Below are positions 38,771 through 45,898 of a stretch of DNA of 64,000 nucleotides, piece after piece. Source of the DNA: Ochrobactrum sp. RH2CCR150 (GTDB taxonomy: Bacteria > Pseudomonadota > Alphaproteobacteria > Rhizobiales > Rhizobiaceae). The stretch spans positions 372,001 to 436,000 of the forward strand of contig JACGXE010000003.1 in NCBI GenBank assembly GCA_014138095.1. The letters are read 5' to 3'. Every line of letters starts with the position of its first letter. Within the stretch, counting starts at the first letter, position 1. The translations under genes were made by a program, and so were the position numbers. The notes under the pieces were generated by a model, which saw nothing but the letters and a program-made list of their open reading frames with translations, was not told where the DNA came from and did no database searches.

Positions 38771-39637
38771 ATGAGCACTGACGCAGCACAGGCGAAGAAA
38801 TTCCGGACGATTTTCATCTCGGATGTGCATTTGGGTTCCAAGGCCGCACAGGCCGACCTGCTTCTCGATTTCCTGCGTTACCATGATGCGGATACGATGT
38901 ATCTGGTCGGCGACATCGTCGACGGCTGGCGGTTGCGGCGCAACTGGCACTGGCCGCAGGAACATAACGACGTTGTGCAGAAGCTGCTGCGTAAAAGCCG
39001 CAAGGGCACCAACATCATCTATATTGCCGGCAATCACGATGAGTTCCTGCGTAATTTTCAGGGAACACATTTTGGCGGCATCGAAGTCATGAACCGCTCC
39101 ATTCACGAGACGGCGGATGGCCGCAAGTTTCTTGTGATCCACGGCGATCAGTTCGACGTGGTGGTGCGCAATGCGCGCTTTATCGCTTATCTCGGCGACT
39201 GGGCCTACGATACCGCGATCTGGATCAACACATTGATGAACCGTGTGCGGTCCCTGTTCGGTCTGCGCTACTGGTCATTTTCGGCCTGGGCGAAGTTCCG
39301 GGTGAAAAAAGCGGTCAATTTCATCGGTGAGTTTGAAACGGTGGTGTCTGAAGAGGCGAAGCGTATCGGTGTTGATGGCGTCATTTGCGGCCATATTCAC
39401 CACGCCACCATCGAAAAGATGAATGATGTTGAATATATCAACACCGGTGACTGGGTGGAAAGCTGTACAGCAGTGCTGGAGCATTTCGACGGGCGTATGG
39501 AACTGGTCAGCTGGACCCAGATGCGCGACGAAAAATCGTCCGGCGGCAAGGCCATTGCTCACGATACTTCCGCTGATGATAACAGAATAGTCCGGCTTCC
39601 CCGCGCGGCCCGTAATGCGGCGAAAATTGCCGGATGA
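38771..39637 (+). CDS. plcP: metallophosphoesterase, PlcP-type phospholipase C candidate
   Basis: Protein of 288 residues from ATG 38771 (MSTDAAQAKKFRTIFISDVH). The calcineurin-like phosphoesterase motifs are complete: FISDVHLGS, LVGDIVDGW, AGNHDEFLR, VIHGDQFD and ICGHIHHATI. Such proteins are often labelled UDP-2,3-diacylglucosamine diphosphatase, but the same family includes PlcP of Sinorhizobium meliloti, which removes the head group of phospholipids in phosphate starvation. Two points favour PlcP: the Pho-box array upstream and the glycosyltransferase gene that overlaps its stop by four bases, an arrangement reported for plcP-agt. No signal peptide or membrane helix is seen, so it would act at the cytoplasmic face. 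Confidence 0.75.
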   Translation: MSTDAAQAKKFRTIFISDVHLGSKAAQADLLLDFLRYHDADTMYLVGDIVDGWRLRRNWHWPQEHNDVVQKLLRKSRKGTNIIYIAGNHDEFLRNFQGTHFGGIEVMNRSIHETADGRKFLVIHGDQFDVVVRNARFIAYLGDWAYDTAIWINTLMNRVRSLFGLRYWSFSAWAKFRVKKAVNFIGEFETVVSEEAKRIGVDGVICGHIHHATIEKMNDVEYINTGDWVESCTAVLEHFDGRMELVSWTQMRDEKSSGGKAIAHDTSADDNRIVRLPRAARNAAKIAG

Positions 39638-40698
39638 ACAAGCTCGTCATCGTCACCGACGCCTGGCATCCACAAGTCAACGGTGTTGTTCGGACACTGA
39701 CCAAATGCCAGGAAATGATGCGTGCACGGGGTTACGAAGTGGTCGTCGTTTCGCCACTCGATTATAAGTCGTTTCCGTGCCCGACCTATCCCGAGATCAG
39801 GCTTGCTCTCACAACGCCCGGTGCATTTCGGCGGCGGCTCGTCCGGATGAAGCCGGATTATATCCATATCGCCACCGAAGGCCCGCTGGGCTACATGGCG
39901 CGGCAGGCGTGCATGAAAATGGGCTGGAGCTTTACCACCAGTTTTCACACGCGCTTTCCTGAATATGTGGCGGAGCGTTTTCCGGTTCCGTTGAGCTGGA
40001 GCTACGCATTTCTGCGGCACTTCCACAATGCCGCTTCGCATACCCTCGTTCCAACACAGTCTATTCTGGATGATCTGAAAGAGCGCGGCTTTACTGGTCT
40101 CAATCTGTGGACACGTGGCGTGGACCGGGGTGTCTTCCACGCTCGCGCCAATGTGAACCGCGATCTGCCGGGGCCAGTCTTCATCTGCGTTGGGCGCGTA
40201 GCGACGGAAAAGAATCTTCCAGCGTTTCTCAGTCTCGATCTTCCCGGCACCAAATTGATCGTCGGTGATGGCCCGGCGCTTGATGATCTGAAATCACGCT
40301 TCCCGGGTGCGGTATTTGTCGGCAAGCGAGAAGGCGAGGCACTTGCGGAAACCTATGCTTCGGCAGACGTCTTCGTTTTCCCCAGCCGGACAGACACTTT
40401 CGGTCTCGTACTACTAGAAGCAATTGCGTCAGGCTTGCCTGTCGCGGCATTTCCCGTACCGGGATCAAAAGACGTCATCGGCGCGACGGGTGCAGGTGTT
40501 CTTTCCGAGGATTTGCGCGCGGCCTGCATGGCCGCGCTGGAGCTTGAACCCTTCGATCCCGAGCAGGTTCTAAAGCCTTTTACGTGGGAAACCTGTGCCG
40601 ACATTTTTGAAGAGGCTTTGACCTCGATTGCTGGTGATCGCCCTTCGCGAACCTATCAGGAGGCCGCTCAGCCCCAGACTGTCGCTTCCGGCGGATAA
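39634..40698 (+). CDS. agt: GT4 glycosyltransferase, Agt-type glycolipid synthase candidate
   Basis: Protein of 354 residues, GT-B fold, family GT4: N-terminal domain starting KLVIVTDAWHPQVNGVV, an acceptor helix region near RFPEYVAERFP, and the C-terminal nucleotide-sugar domain with ICVGRVATEKNL near 186 and the E-x7-E type motif PSRTDTFGLVLLEAIASGLP near 250. Relatives include enzymes that glycosylate diacylglycerol (monoglycosyl or glucuronosyl diacylglycerol) to replace phospholipids. It overlaps the plcP-like gene (ATGA) and so shares the Pho-regulated promoter. The sugar donor is not predictable. Its last 31 bases overlap the convergent epimerase gene. Confidence 0.75.
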   Translation: MNKLVIVTDAWHPQVNGVVRTLTKCQEMMRARGYEVVVVSPLDYKSFPCPTYPEIRLALTTPGAFRRRLVRMKPDYIHIATEGPLGYMARQACMKMGWSFTTSFHTRFPEYVAERFPVPLSWSYAFLRHFHNAASHTLVPTQSILDDLKERGFTGLNLWTRGVDRGVFHARANVNRDLPGPVFICVGRVATEKNLPAFLSLDLPGTKLIVGDGPALDDLKSRFPGAVFVGKREGEALAETYASADVFVFPSRTDTFGLVLLEAIASGLPVAAFPVPGSKDVIGATGAGVLSEDLRAACMAALELEPFDPEQVLKPFTWETCADIFEEALTSIAGDRPSRTYQEAAQPQTVASGG

Positions 40699-41648
40699 AC
40701 AAGCGCACCATCATAGCGAAGGCCCGGATCGCGATCATGCGCAAGGAGCAGCGGTCCGTCCAGATCCACAACCGTTGCCTTCTGGGCGAGCAGCACGGCA
40801 GGCGCCATGCCGAGCGATGTGCCCACCATGCAGCCGACCATGATTTTCAGGCCGAGACCCATGGCCTTTTCGCGCATGACCAGCCCTTCGGTCAGTCCGC
40901 CAGCCTTGTCGAGCTTGATGTTCACGGCGTCGTAGCGCTTGGCGAGTTCTTCCAGACCTTCTGACGTATGAACGCTTTCATCGGCGCAGATCATGACTGG
41001 ACGCTCGATCTGGCTCAGGATTGCATCCTTGCCAGCGGGTAGGGGTTGCTCGATCAGGATCACGCCCGCATCGGCAGCAGCTCGCATGTTTTCGGCAATA
41101 TTGGCGTCGGTCCAACCTTCATTCGCATCGATGATGATGCGGCTGTTCGGTGCCGCAGCGGCAACGGCGCGAATGCGCTCAATGTCGTTGTCGCCGCCCA
41201 TCTTCACCTTGATCAGCGGATAATGTGCAACCTTGACTGTCGATTCCGCCATTTCCTCGGGCGTGCCCAGCGAAACGGTAATCGCGGTTTCCAGCGGCTT
41301 GAACTCACCGCCCAGCGTATCGGCAACGCGTTTGCCAGTGATCTTGGCTTCCAGATCCCACAAGGCGCAGTCAACGGCGTTGCGAGCAGCGCCGGCAGGC
41401 ATCAGCTTCTGGATGTCCTGGCGCGTTACGCCGCTTTCGATTTGTGCCCGGACGGCTTCGATCGCGGCAGTGACGCTTTCAATGCTCTCACCATAGCGCG
41501 CATAAGGAACGCATTCGCCGCGCCCCAGATGCTCACCGTTGCCGATTGCACACACAACAACAGCAGCTTCGGTCTTTGACCCGCGAGAAATTGTGAATTT
41601 TCCAGCGATAGGGTAGCGTTCAACGAGGATGTTCAAGGTATTCTGCAT
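40668..41648 (-). CDS. dgcA: enolase-superfamily dipeptide epimerase / N-acetylglutamate racemase-like
   Basis: Protein of 326 residues from MQNTLNILVERYPIAG; the frame remains open much farther upstream but only as antisense of the mlaE gene. It belongs to the muconate-lactonizing/dipeptide epimerase group: the KxK base is in LIKVKMGGDND near residue 158, metal ligands are Asp in IIIDANEGW near 186, Glu in LIEQPL near 212 and Asp in ICADESVH near 235, and the second base Lys is in VNIKLDKAGG near 260. The group contains L-Ala-D/L-Glu epimerases and DgcA, an N-acetyl-D-glutamate racemase; the dgcN partner is not adjacent, so the choice is open. It overlaps agt tail-to-tail by 31 bases. Confidence 0.82.
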   Translation of the reverse strand: MQNTLNILVERYPIAGKFTISRGSKTEAAVVVCAIGNGEHLGRGECVPYARYGESIESVTAAIEAVRAQIESGVTRQDIQKLMPAGAARNAVDCALWDLEAKITGKRVADTLGGEFKPLETAITVSLGTPEEMAESTVKVAHYPLIKVKMGGDNDIERIRAVAAAAPNSRIIIDANEGWTDANIAENMRAAADAGVILIEQPLPAGKDAILSQIERPVMICADESVHTSEGLEELAKRYDAVNIKLDKAGGLTEGLVMREKAMGLGLKIMVGCMVGTSLGMAPAVLLAQKATVVDLDGPLLLAHDRDPGLRYDGALVYPPEATVWG

Positions 41649-41804
41649 GGAGAGCCTTCCGAATCTCAATCCCGAAAAGTTGATGGGCTTTTGGGATGAG
41701 ATAGTGCGTGAGAGCGCGAAATTGGGGTATTCGTCTGATTCATCGGGCGGATGCTCCAATACGCTGTATTTCGGTCGTGTTACGACTCGTATATGAGGTT
41801 TGCC

Positions 41805-42980
41805 ATGTTGACCGACACTGCTGACAAAGCAAGAGCTGCTGCGAATGTCGCGCCAAAGATCGATGTGACGGATCAGGATGGCGTGCGCCTTGTTCGCCTG
41901 AGTGGTCGCTGGGTTTCGCAAAGCGTCCATCTCGTCGATGACAAAATGCGTAGCCTCGAAAAAGTCGCGAATGGTCAATCCATACAAATCGATGCTTCCG
42001 GTATCTCCGGCCTCGACACGGCAGGCGCTTGGCTTGTCGAGCGGTTGAGGCAGCGTCTGGTCACCAATAAGGCTGATGTGAAGCTTGAAGGTGTCCGTGA
42101 AGCCTGGTCTCCACTGATGGATGAGGTTGGCGGAGCGGTAGAGCGGGCACTGGATGTTCCTCGTGTCAAGAAGCCGTTCTTTCTGATAGCGTTTCTGGCC
42201 GCTTTGGGGGGCGGTGTCGTATCGATTTTCGACGACTTCAAAATGTCGATGCATATTCTGGGCGCGACTATTCGTGGCGCGCAGCTCAAATATGGTCGCG
42301 GAAGCGGCATTCCGATTGCAGCCATCGTAACGCAGATGGACCGCATGGGCGTCGGCGCCATTCCCATTATCATCCTGATGTCGACCATCGTCGGCGCGAT
42401 CATCGCGCAGCAGGGCGCGTTTCAGCTTCGTTACTTCGGTGCTGAAATTTTCGTCGTCGATCTGGTTGGCATTCTGGTCTTGCGTGAATTGGGTGTGCTT
42501 TTGACCGCGATCATGATCGCCGGTCGTTCCGGCAGCGCGATAACGGCGGAAATCGGCTCCATGAAAATGCGCGAGGAGACCGATGCGCTGACTGTTATCG
42601 GGCTCAATCCCGTTGGTGTTCTGGTTTTTCCGCGCCTTGTTGCGCTTGTGATCGTGTTGCCGCTGCTGACCATTATATCCAATCTGGCCGCATTGGTCGG
42701 CGCAGGCGGAGTCGCATGGTTCTATTCCAATATCTCGCCAGAGGCCTTTATCAGCCGTCTGCATGATGCGGTGGCGCTGAACACCTATTTTGCCGGTTTG
42801 ATCAAAGCGCCATTCATGGCGATGATTATTGGTATTCTTGCTTCGGTCGAAGGTATGAAGGTCGGCGGAAGTGCGGAATCACTTGGACGCCGGGTCACCG
42901 CATCGGTGGTGAAGGCTATTTTCGTGGTCATTGTCGTGGATGGCATGTTCGCGATGTTCTACGCCGCGATTAATTTCTAG
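41805..42980 (+). CDS. mlaE: MlaE-family ABC permease with fused N-terminal STAS-like domain
   Basis: Protein of 391 residues from ATG 41805, preceded by GAGG; ATGs farther upstream are possible. Residues about 15-115 form a STAS-like domain (IQIDASGISGLDTAGAWLVE is its core), equivalent to the separate MlaB of E. coli. The MlaE permease follows with about five helices and the conserved VLRELGVLLTAIMIAGRSG loop near 235 and ALVIVLPLLT. MlaE with MlaF and MlaD moves glycerophospholipids between membranes. It starts the four-gene MCE operon; mlaF is 116 bases downstream. Confidence 0.92.
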   Translation: MLTDTADKARAAANVAPKIDVTDQDGVRLVRLSGRWVSQSVHLVDDKMRSLEKVANGQSIQIDASGISGLDTAGAWLVERLRQRLVTNKADVKLEGVREAWSPLMDEVGGAVERALDVPRVKKPFFLIAFLAALGGGVVSIFDDFKMSMHILGATIRGAQLKYGRGSGIPIAAIVTQMDRMGVGAIPIIILMSTIVGAIIAQQGAFQLRYFGAEIFVVDLVGILVLRELGVLLTAIMIAGRSGSAITAEIGSMKMREETDALTVIGLNPVGVLVFPRLVALVIVLPLLTIISNLAALVGAGGVAWFYSNISPEAFISRLHDAVALNTYFAGLIKAPFMAMIIGILASVEGMKVGGSAESLGRRVTASVVKAIFVVIVVDGMFAMFYAAINF

Positions 42981-43096
42981 AGATTTATATGACCGTTGTT
43001 TTGTTTGGGTTCTTTGAGACACAGTTACACAGAAAACTGAACCTGCGGTCGCTTTCGGCTGTTCAGTTGGAAGCTTGGCTCGGTTAAAGAATAGAT

Positions 43097-43954
43097 ATGG
43101 AGAACGGTATCGACGTAGAGTCGCAGCCACAGCAGGATGAAAGCCATCGCACGACGAAACCGATCATATCGGTACGCGACGTGACGGTTTCGTTTGGCCG
43201 TTCGCCGGTGCTGGATAAGCTTTCGCTCGATATCTACAAGGGTGAGGTTCTGGGTTTCATTGGTCCTTCAGGGGCCGGCAAGTCCGTGCTGATGCGCACC
43301 ATTCTGGGGCTGAACAAGAAGCAGTCTGGCGAAATCGAAATTCTCGGTCGCAACATTGATCGCCTCAATGAGATGGAGAAGATGGCCATCGACATGCGGA
43401 TGGGCGTTCTCTTCCAGCATGGTGCACTGTTTTCCGCGCTCAATGTGCTTGAGAATATTCAGGTGCCGATGCGCGAATATCTCGATCTGTCGCCAAAGCT
43501 GATGGATGAGCTGGCCCGACTGAAGATCGATCTGGTGGGACTGAAGCCGGATACGGCAGAGAAATTTCCGTCGGAGCTTTCCGGCGGCATGATCAAGCGC
43601 GCCGCTTTGGCGCGCGCGCTGGCGCTCGATCCGGACATCGTCTTTCTCGACGAGCCGACATCAGGGCTTGATCCTATCGGTGCTGCGGAGTTCGACGAAC
43701 TGATCGCGAACCTGCGCGATACGATGGGCCTGACCGTCTATATGGTCACGCACGATCTCGACAGTCTATTCGCTATCTGCGACCGGATAGCTGTTCTGGG
43801 CAACAAGAAAGTGCTGGTCAGTGGCACAATCGAAGACATGCTGCATGTAGACGATCCTTGGGTTAAATCCTATTTTCGGGGCAAGCGTGCGCGCCAGATT
43901 GATCCTTCGGCGCCAACTAGACGGCGGCCCGGCAGCCGCTTGCAGACGGGATAA
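43097..43954 (+). CDS. mlaF: MlaF-family ABC ATPase
   Basis: Protein of 285 residues. Walker A GPSGAGKSVLMRT near residue 56, Q-loop VLFQHGALFSAL near 105 (typical of MlaF), signature LSGGMIKRAALARAL near 159 and Walker B IVFLDEPTSGLDP near 180, followed by the H-loop MVTHDLDSLF. It energises the MlaE permease. The approximately 25-residue C-terminal tail (RRRPGSRLQTG) is basic and variable. mlaD follows after three bases. Confidence 0.94.
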   Translation: MENGIDVESQPQQDESHRTTKPIISVRDVTVSFGRSPVLDKLSLDIYKGEVLGFIGPSGAGKSVLMRTILGLNKKQSGEIEILGRNIDRLNEMEKMAIDMRMGVLFQHGALFSALNVLENIQVPMREYLDLSPKLMDELARLKIDLVGLKPDTAEKFPSELSGGMIKRAALARALALDPDIVFLDEPTSGLDPIGAAEFDELIANLRDTMGLTVYMVTHDLDSLFAICDRIAVLGNKKVLVSGTIEDMLHVDDPWVKSYFRGKRARQIDPSAPTRRRPGSRLQTG

Positions 43955-43957
43955 AAT

Positions 43958-44953
43958 ATGGAAACAAAAGCCAATTACGTTCTGGTCGGGGTTTTCACGC
44001 TGCTTGTCAGCCTGCTGGCTTTCGGATTCGTGTACTGGATCGCTCGTTTCGGTGAGGCTCGCGATTCCATTCCTATGGATGTGCGCATTCCAGGCTCTGT
44101 GACGGGCTTGTCTGTCGGCAGCCAGGTGCTCTTCAACGGTATCAAGGTTGGTGATGTTCGTGGTTTGCATCTCGATGAGAGCAACCCGGAAATGGTGATC
44201 GTGCAGACCCGCGTAAACGGCAGTACGCCCATCACGCGTTCGACTGCTGCAACGCTTGGTTTTCAGGGCCTGACCGGTCAAGCCTATATTGAACTCAAAG
44301 GCGGACGTCTGGATGAACCGAACCTGCTGACGGAAGCAGCCAAGGAAGATACCGTCGCACGTATCGATGCCGACCCTTCTGCGGTCAACAATCTCCTTGC
44401 TACGGCGCAGGACATTTTTGGACGCGCCAACACCGTTCTCGGCGAGCTGGAAGGTTTCGTCAAAGAGGCCCGTGGTCCTCTGACCGACACGATCAACAAC
44501 ACCAAGACATTCACCGATGCATTGGCCAAGAATGCCGATGTCATCGACGAACTCGGCTCCAATGCCGGTAATATCAGGCAGATCGTCGAAGACGCGAAGG
44601 AAACGATGGCGCGTCTCAATGCTGCTTCGGTTCGTGTTGACGGTATTCTGGCCAAGACCGACAAGCTCTTGTCCACGGACGACAAGGACGGTGTTGTGGC
44701 GCAGGCCAAGGCAACGCTTGAATCCATTCGTCAGACTTCGGACAATCTCGACAAGCGTTTGGGACCCATTGCAGATAACTTGCAGCGTTTCTCCGGCCAG
44801 GGTCTTCGGGACGTGCAGTCGGTGGTTGTTGATAGCCGCCGCTCCATACAGCGCATCGAGCAGGCCATCACAGAGCTCGAACGCAACCCGCAACGTTTGA
44901 TTTTCGGCGGGCAAGGCAGTGTACCTCAGTATAATGGAAGGGCGCGTCATTGA
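43958..44953 (+). CDS. mlaD: MCE-domain lipid-binding protein, MlaD family
   Basis: Protein of 331 residues: a single N-terminal membrane anchor (about 7-28), the MCE domain (about 38-120) with SVTGLSVGSQVLFNGIKVG and TLGFQGLTGQAYIELKGG, then a long helical region with repeating coiled-coil character (about 150-310). MlaD forms a hexameric periplasmic ring on the inner membrane that passes phospholipids to or from MlaFE. The extended C terminus is longer than in E. coli MlaD (183 residues) and resembles the alphaproteobacterial form. The next frame overlaps its stop if a TTG start is used. Confidence 0.93.
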   Translation: METKANYVLVGVFTLLVSLLAFGFVYWIARFGEARDSIPMDVRIPGSVTGLSVGSQVLFNGIKVGDVRGLHLDESNPEMVIVQTRVNGSTPITRSTAATLGFQGLTGQAYIELKGGRLDEPNLLTEAAKEDTVARIDADPSAVNNLLATAQDIFGRANTVLGELEGFVKEARGPLTDTINNTKTFTDALAKNADVIDELGSNAGNIRQIVEDAKETMARLNAASVRVDGILAKTDKLLSTDDKDGVVAQAKATLESIRQTSDNLDKRLGPIADNLQRFSGQGLRDVQSVVVDSRRSIQRIEQAITELERNPQRLIFGGQGSVPQYNGRARH

Positions 44954-44985
44954 TATTCTCGGCTGAAAATTCGAAAAGCGGGTTT

Positions 44986-45591
44986 ATGGGCGTGAAATCG
45001 CGTCGCAACCTTCCTCTTGCGGGTTCTGTCTCTCTGGTTCTGGCAGCGGTTCTTGCCGGTTGTGGAACGACACCTCTCGATACGTTTAATCTCTCGACGC
45101 CGAAGCCAGCGGTTTCGTCGCCGAGCCGCAAGAGCTTGCAGTTGCTGATCCCAACGCCGACGGCGTTGAAGGCACTCGACAGCGAAAACATCGTGATCAG
45201 TTCCGCGCCGGGTTCCATCGAGTATCTCAAGGGAGCGCAGTGGGGCGACAGGCTGACGAATATCGTCCAATCCCGCCTCGTCCAGGCCTATGAAAATACC
45301 GGTGTGTTTAGCGGCGTTGGCCGTCCGGGTGACGGTCTGGCGATCAATTACCAGATCCTGACCGATCTTCGCATGTTCGGCGTTCAGGTTAGCGGCGGCT
45401 CCAGAACGGCTGTTGTAGAGCTGGCCATCAAGCTCATGAATGATAAAACCGGTGAAGTACGCGCAACGCGCGTGTTTCGCAGTACCGCGCCTGTTAGCGG
45501 AACCGGCAATGCGGCTTACGTGAAGGCGCTGGATGCAGCATTTGACCGTGCTGCAAATGAAATTGTCAGCTGGACGGTTTCGGCTATTTAG
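44986..45591 (+). CDS. ABC-type transport auxiliary lipoprotein (PqiC-like)
   Basis: Protein of 201 residues from ATG 44986 (MGVKSRRNLPLAGSVS); a TTG at 44950 overlapping mlaD is an alternative. The signal ends at lipobox LAGC, and the mature lipoprotein belongs to the PF03886-like group (DUF330/PqiC), often the last gene of MCE operons. It probably sits in the outer membrane as partner of the inner-membrane MlaFED complex. The domain pattern includes a SxxSPGSIEYLKGAQWGDRL-like segment, shown here as SSAPGSIEYLKGAQWGDRL. The operon ends at the terminator 45731-45760. Confidence 0.88.
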   Translation: MGVKSRRNLPLAGSVSLVLAAVLAGCGTTPLDTFNLSTPKPAVSSPSRKSLQLLIPTPTALKALDSENIVISSAPGSIEYLKGAQWGDRLTNIVQSRLVQAYENTGVFSGVGRPGDGLAINYQILTDLRMFGVQVSGGSRTAVVELAIKLMNDKTGEVRATRVFRSTAPVSGTGNAAYVKALDAAFDRAANEIVSWTVSAI

Positions 45592-45592
45592 A

Positions 45593-45690
45593 GCGCATCC
45601 CGAAAAGTGTGAAACGGTTTTCGGAAAAGATGCGCGTTAAAACAAAGGCTTAGAGCGCCGATCTGATACAATCAGATCGAAACGCGCTCT
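45593..45690. repeat. composite intergenic palindromic repeat
   Basis: Two adjacent dyads. The first pairs GCGCATC (45593-45599) with GATGCGC (45629-45635) and, inside, CCGAAAA with TTTTCGG. The second pairs AGAGCGC (45652-45658) with GCGCTCT (45684-45690) and GATCTGAT with ATCAGATC. I recognise this mosaic as a repeat family scattered between genes in Brucella, Ochrobactrum and other Rhizobiales. It starts two bases after the lipoprotein stop. Confidence 0.75.
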
Positions 45691-45730
45691 AAGTCGCGTA
45701 GACGGTCGAGCCATTCAACAGAAATGAATA

Positions 45731-45760
45731 AGGCGGGGTACAAACCCCGCCTTTCTTTTA
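45731..45760 (+). terminator. terminator of the mla operon
   Basis: Eight-bp stem AGGCGGGG/CCCCGCCT (45731-45738 with 45745-45752), six-base loop, then TTCTTTTA. Confidence 0.85.
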
Positions 45761-45846
45761 TCAGGTATCGGAAAGCCACTTATGGCGAACCGCTGCCGTG
45801 TCATAAAGACGGGCAGTTTCCCGGAATTTCCTTCAGTCGGGGCAAT

Positions 45847-45872
45847 AAAAAACGCGGCCCGAAGGCCGCGTT
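45847..45872 (-). terminator. terminator of the RgsE/GPR-like gene
   Basis: Nine-bp stem AACGCGGCC/GGCCGCGTT (45851-45859 with 45864-45872), loop CGAA; the A run on its plus-strand 5' side becomes the U tail of minus-strand transcripts. Confidence 0.85.
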
Positions 45873-45898
45873 CTGAATGGTTTTGACTCTGGCGCTTG

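Noticed and set aside
41649..42764. Upstream extension of the epimerase frame to 698 codons
   Set aside because: The extra part is antisense to mlaE; the enolase-fold protein begins at MQNTLN and has normal family length.
42989..43087. 32-codon frame between mlaE and mlaF
   Set aside because: Poor ribosome binding site and no recognisable feature; the gap is more likely untranslated leader.
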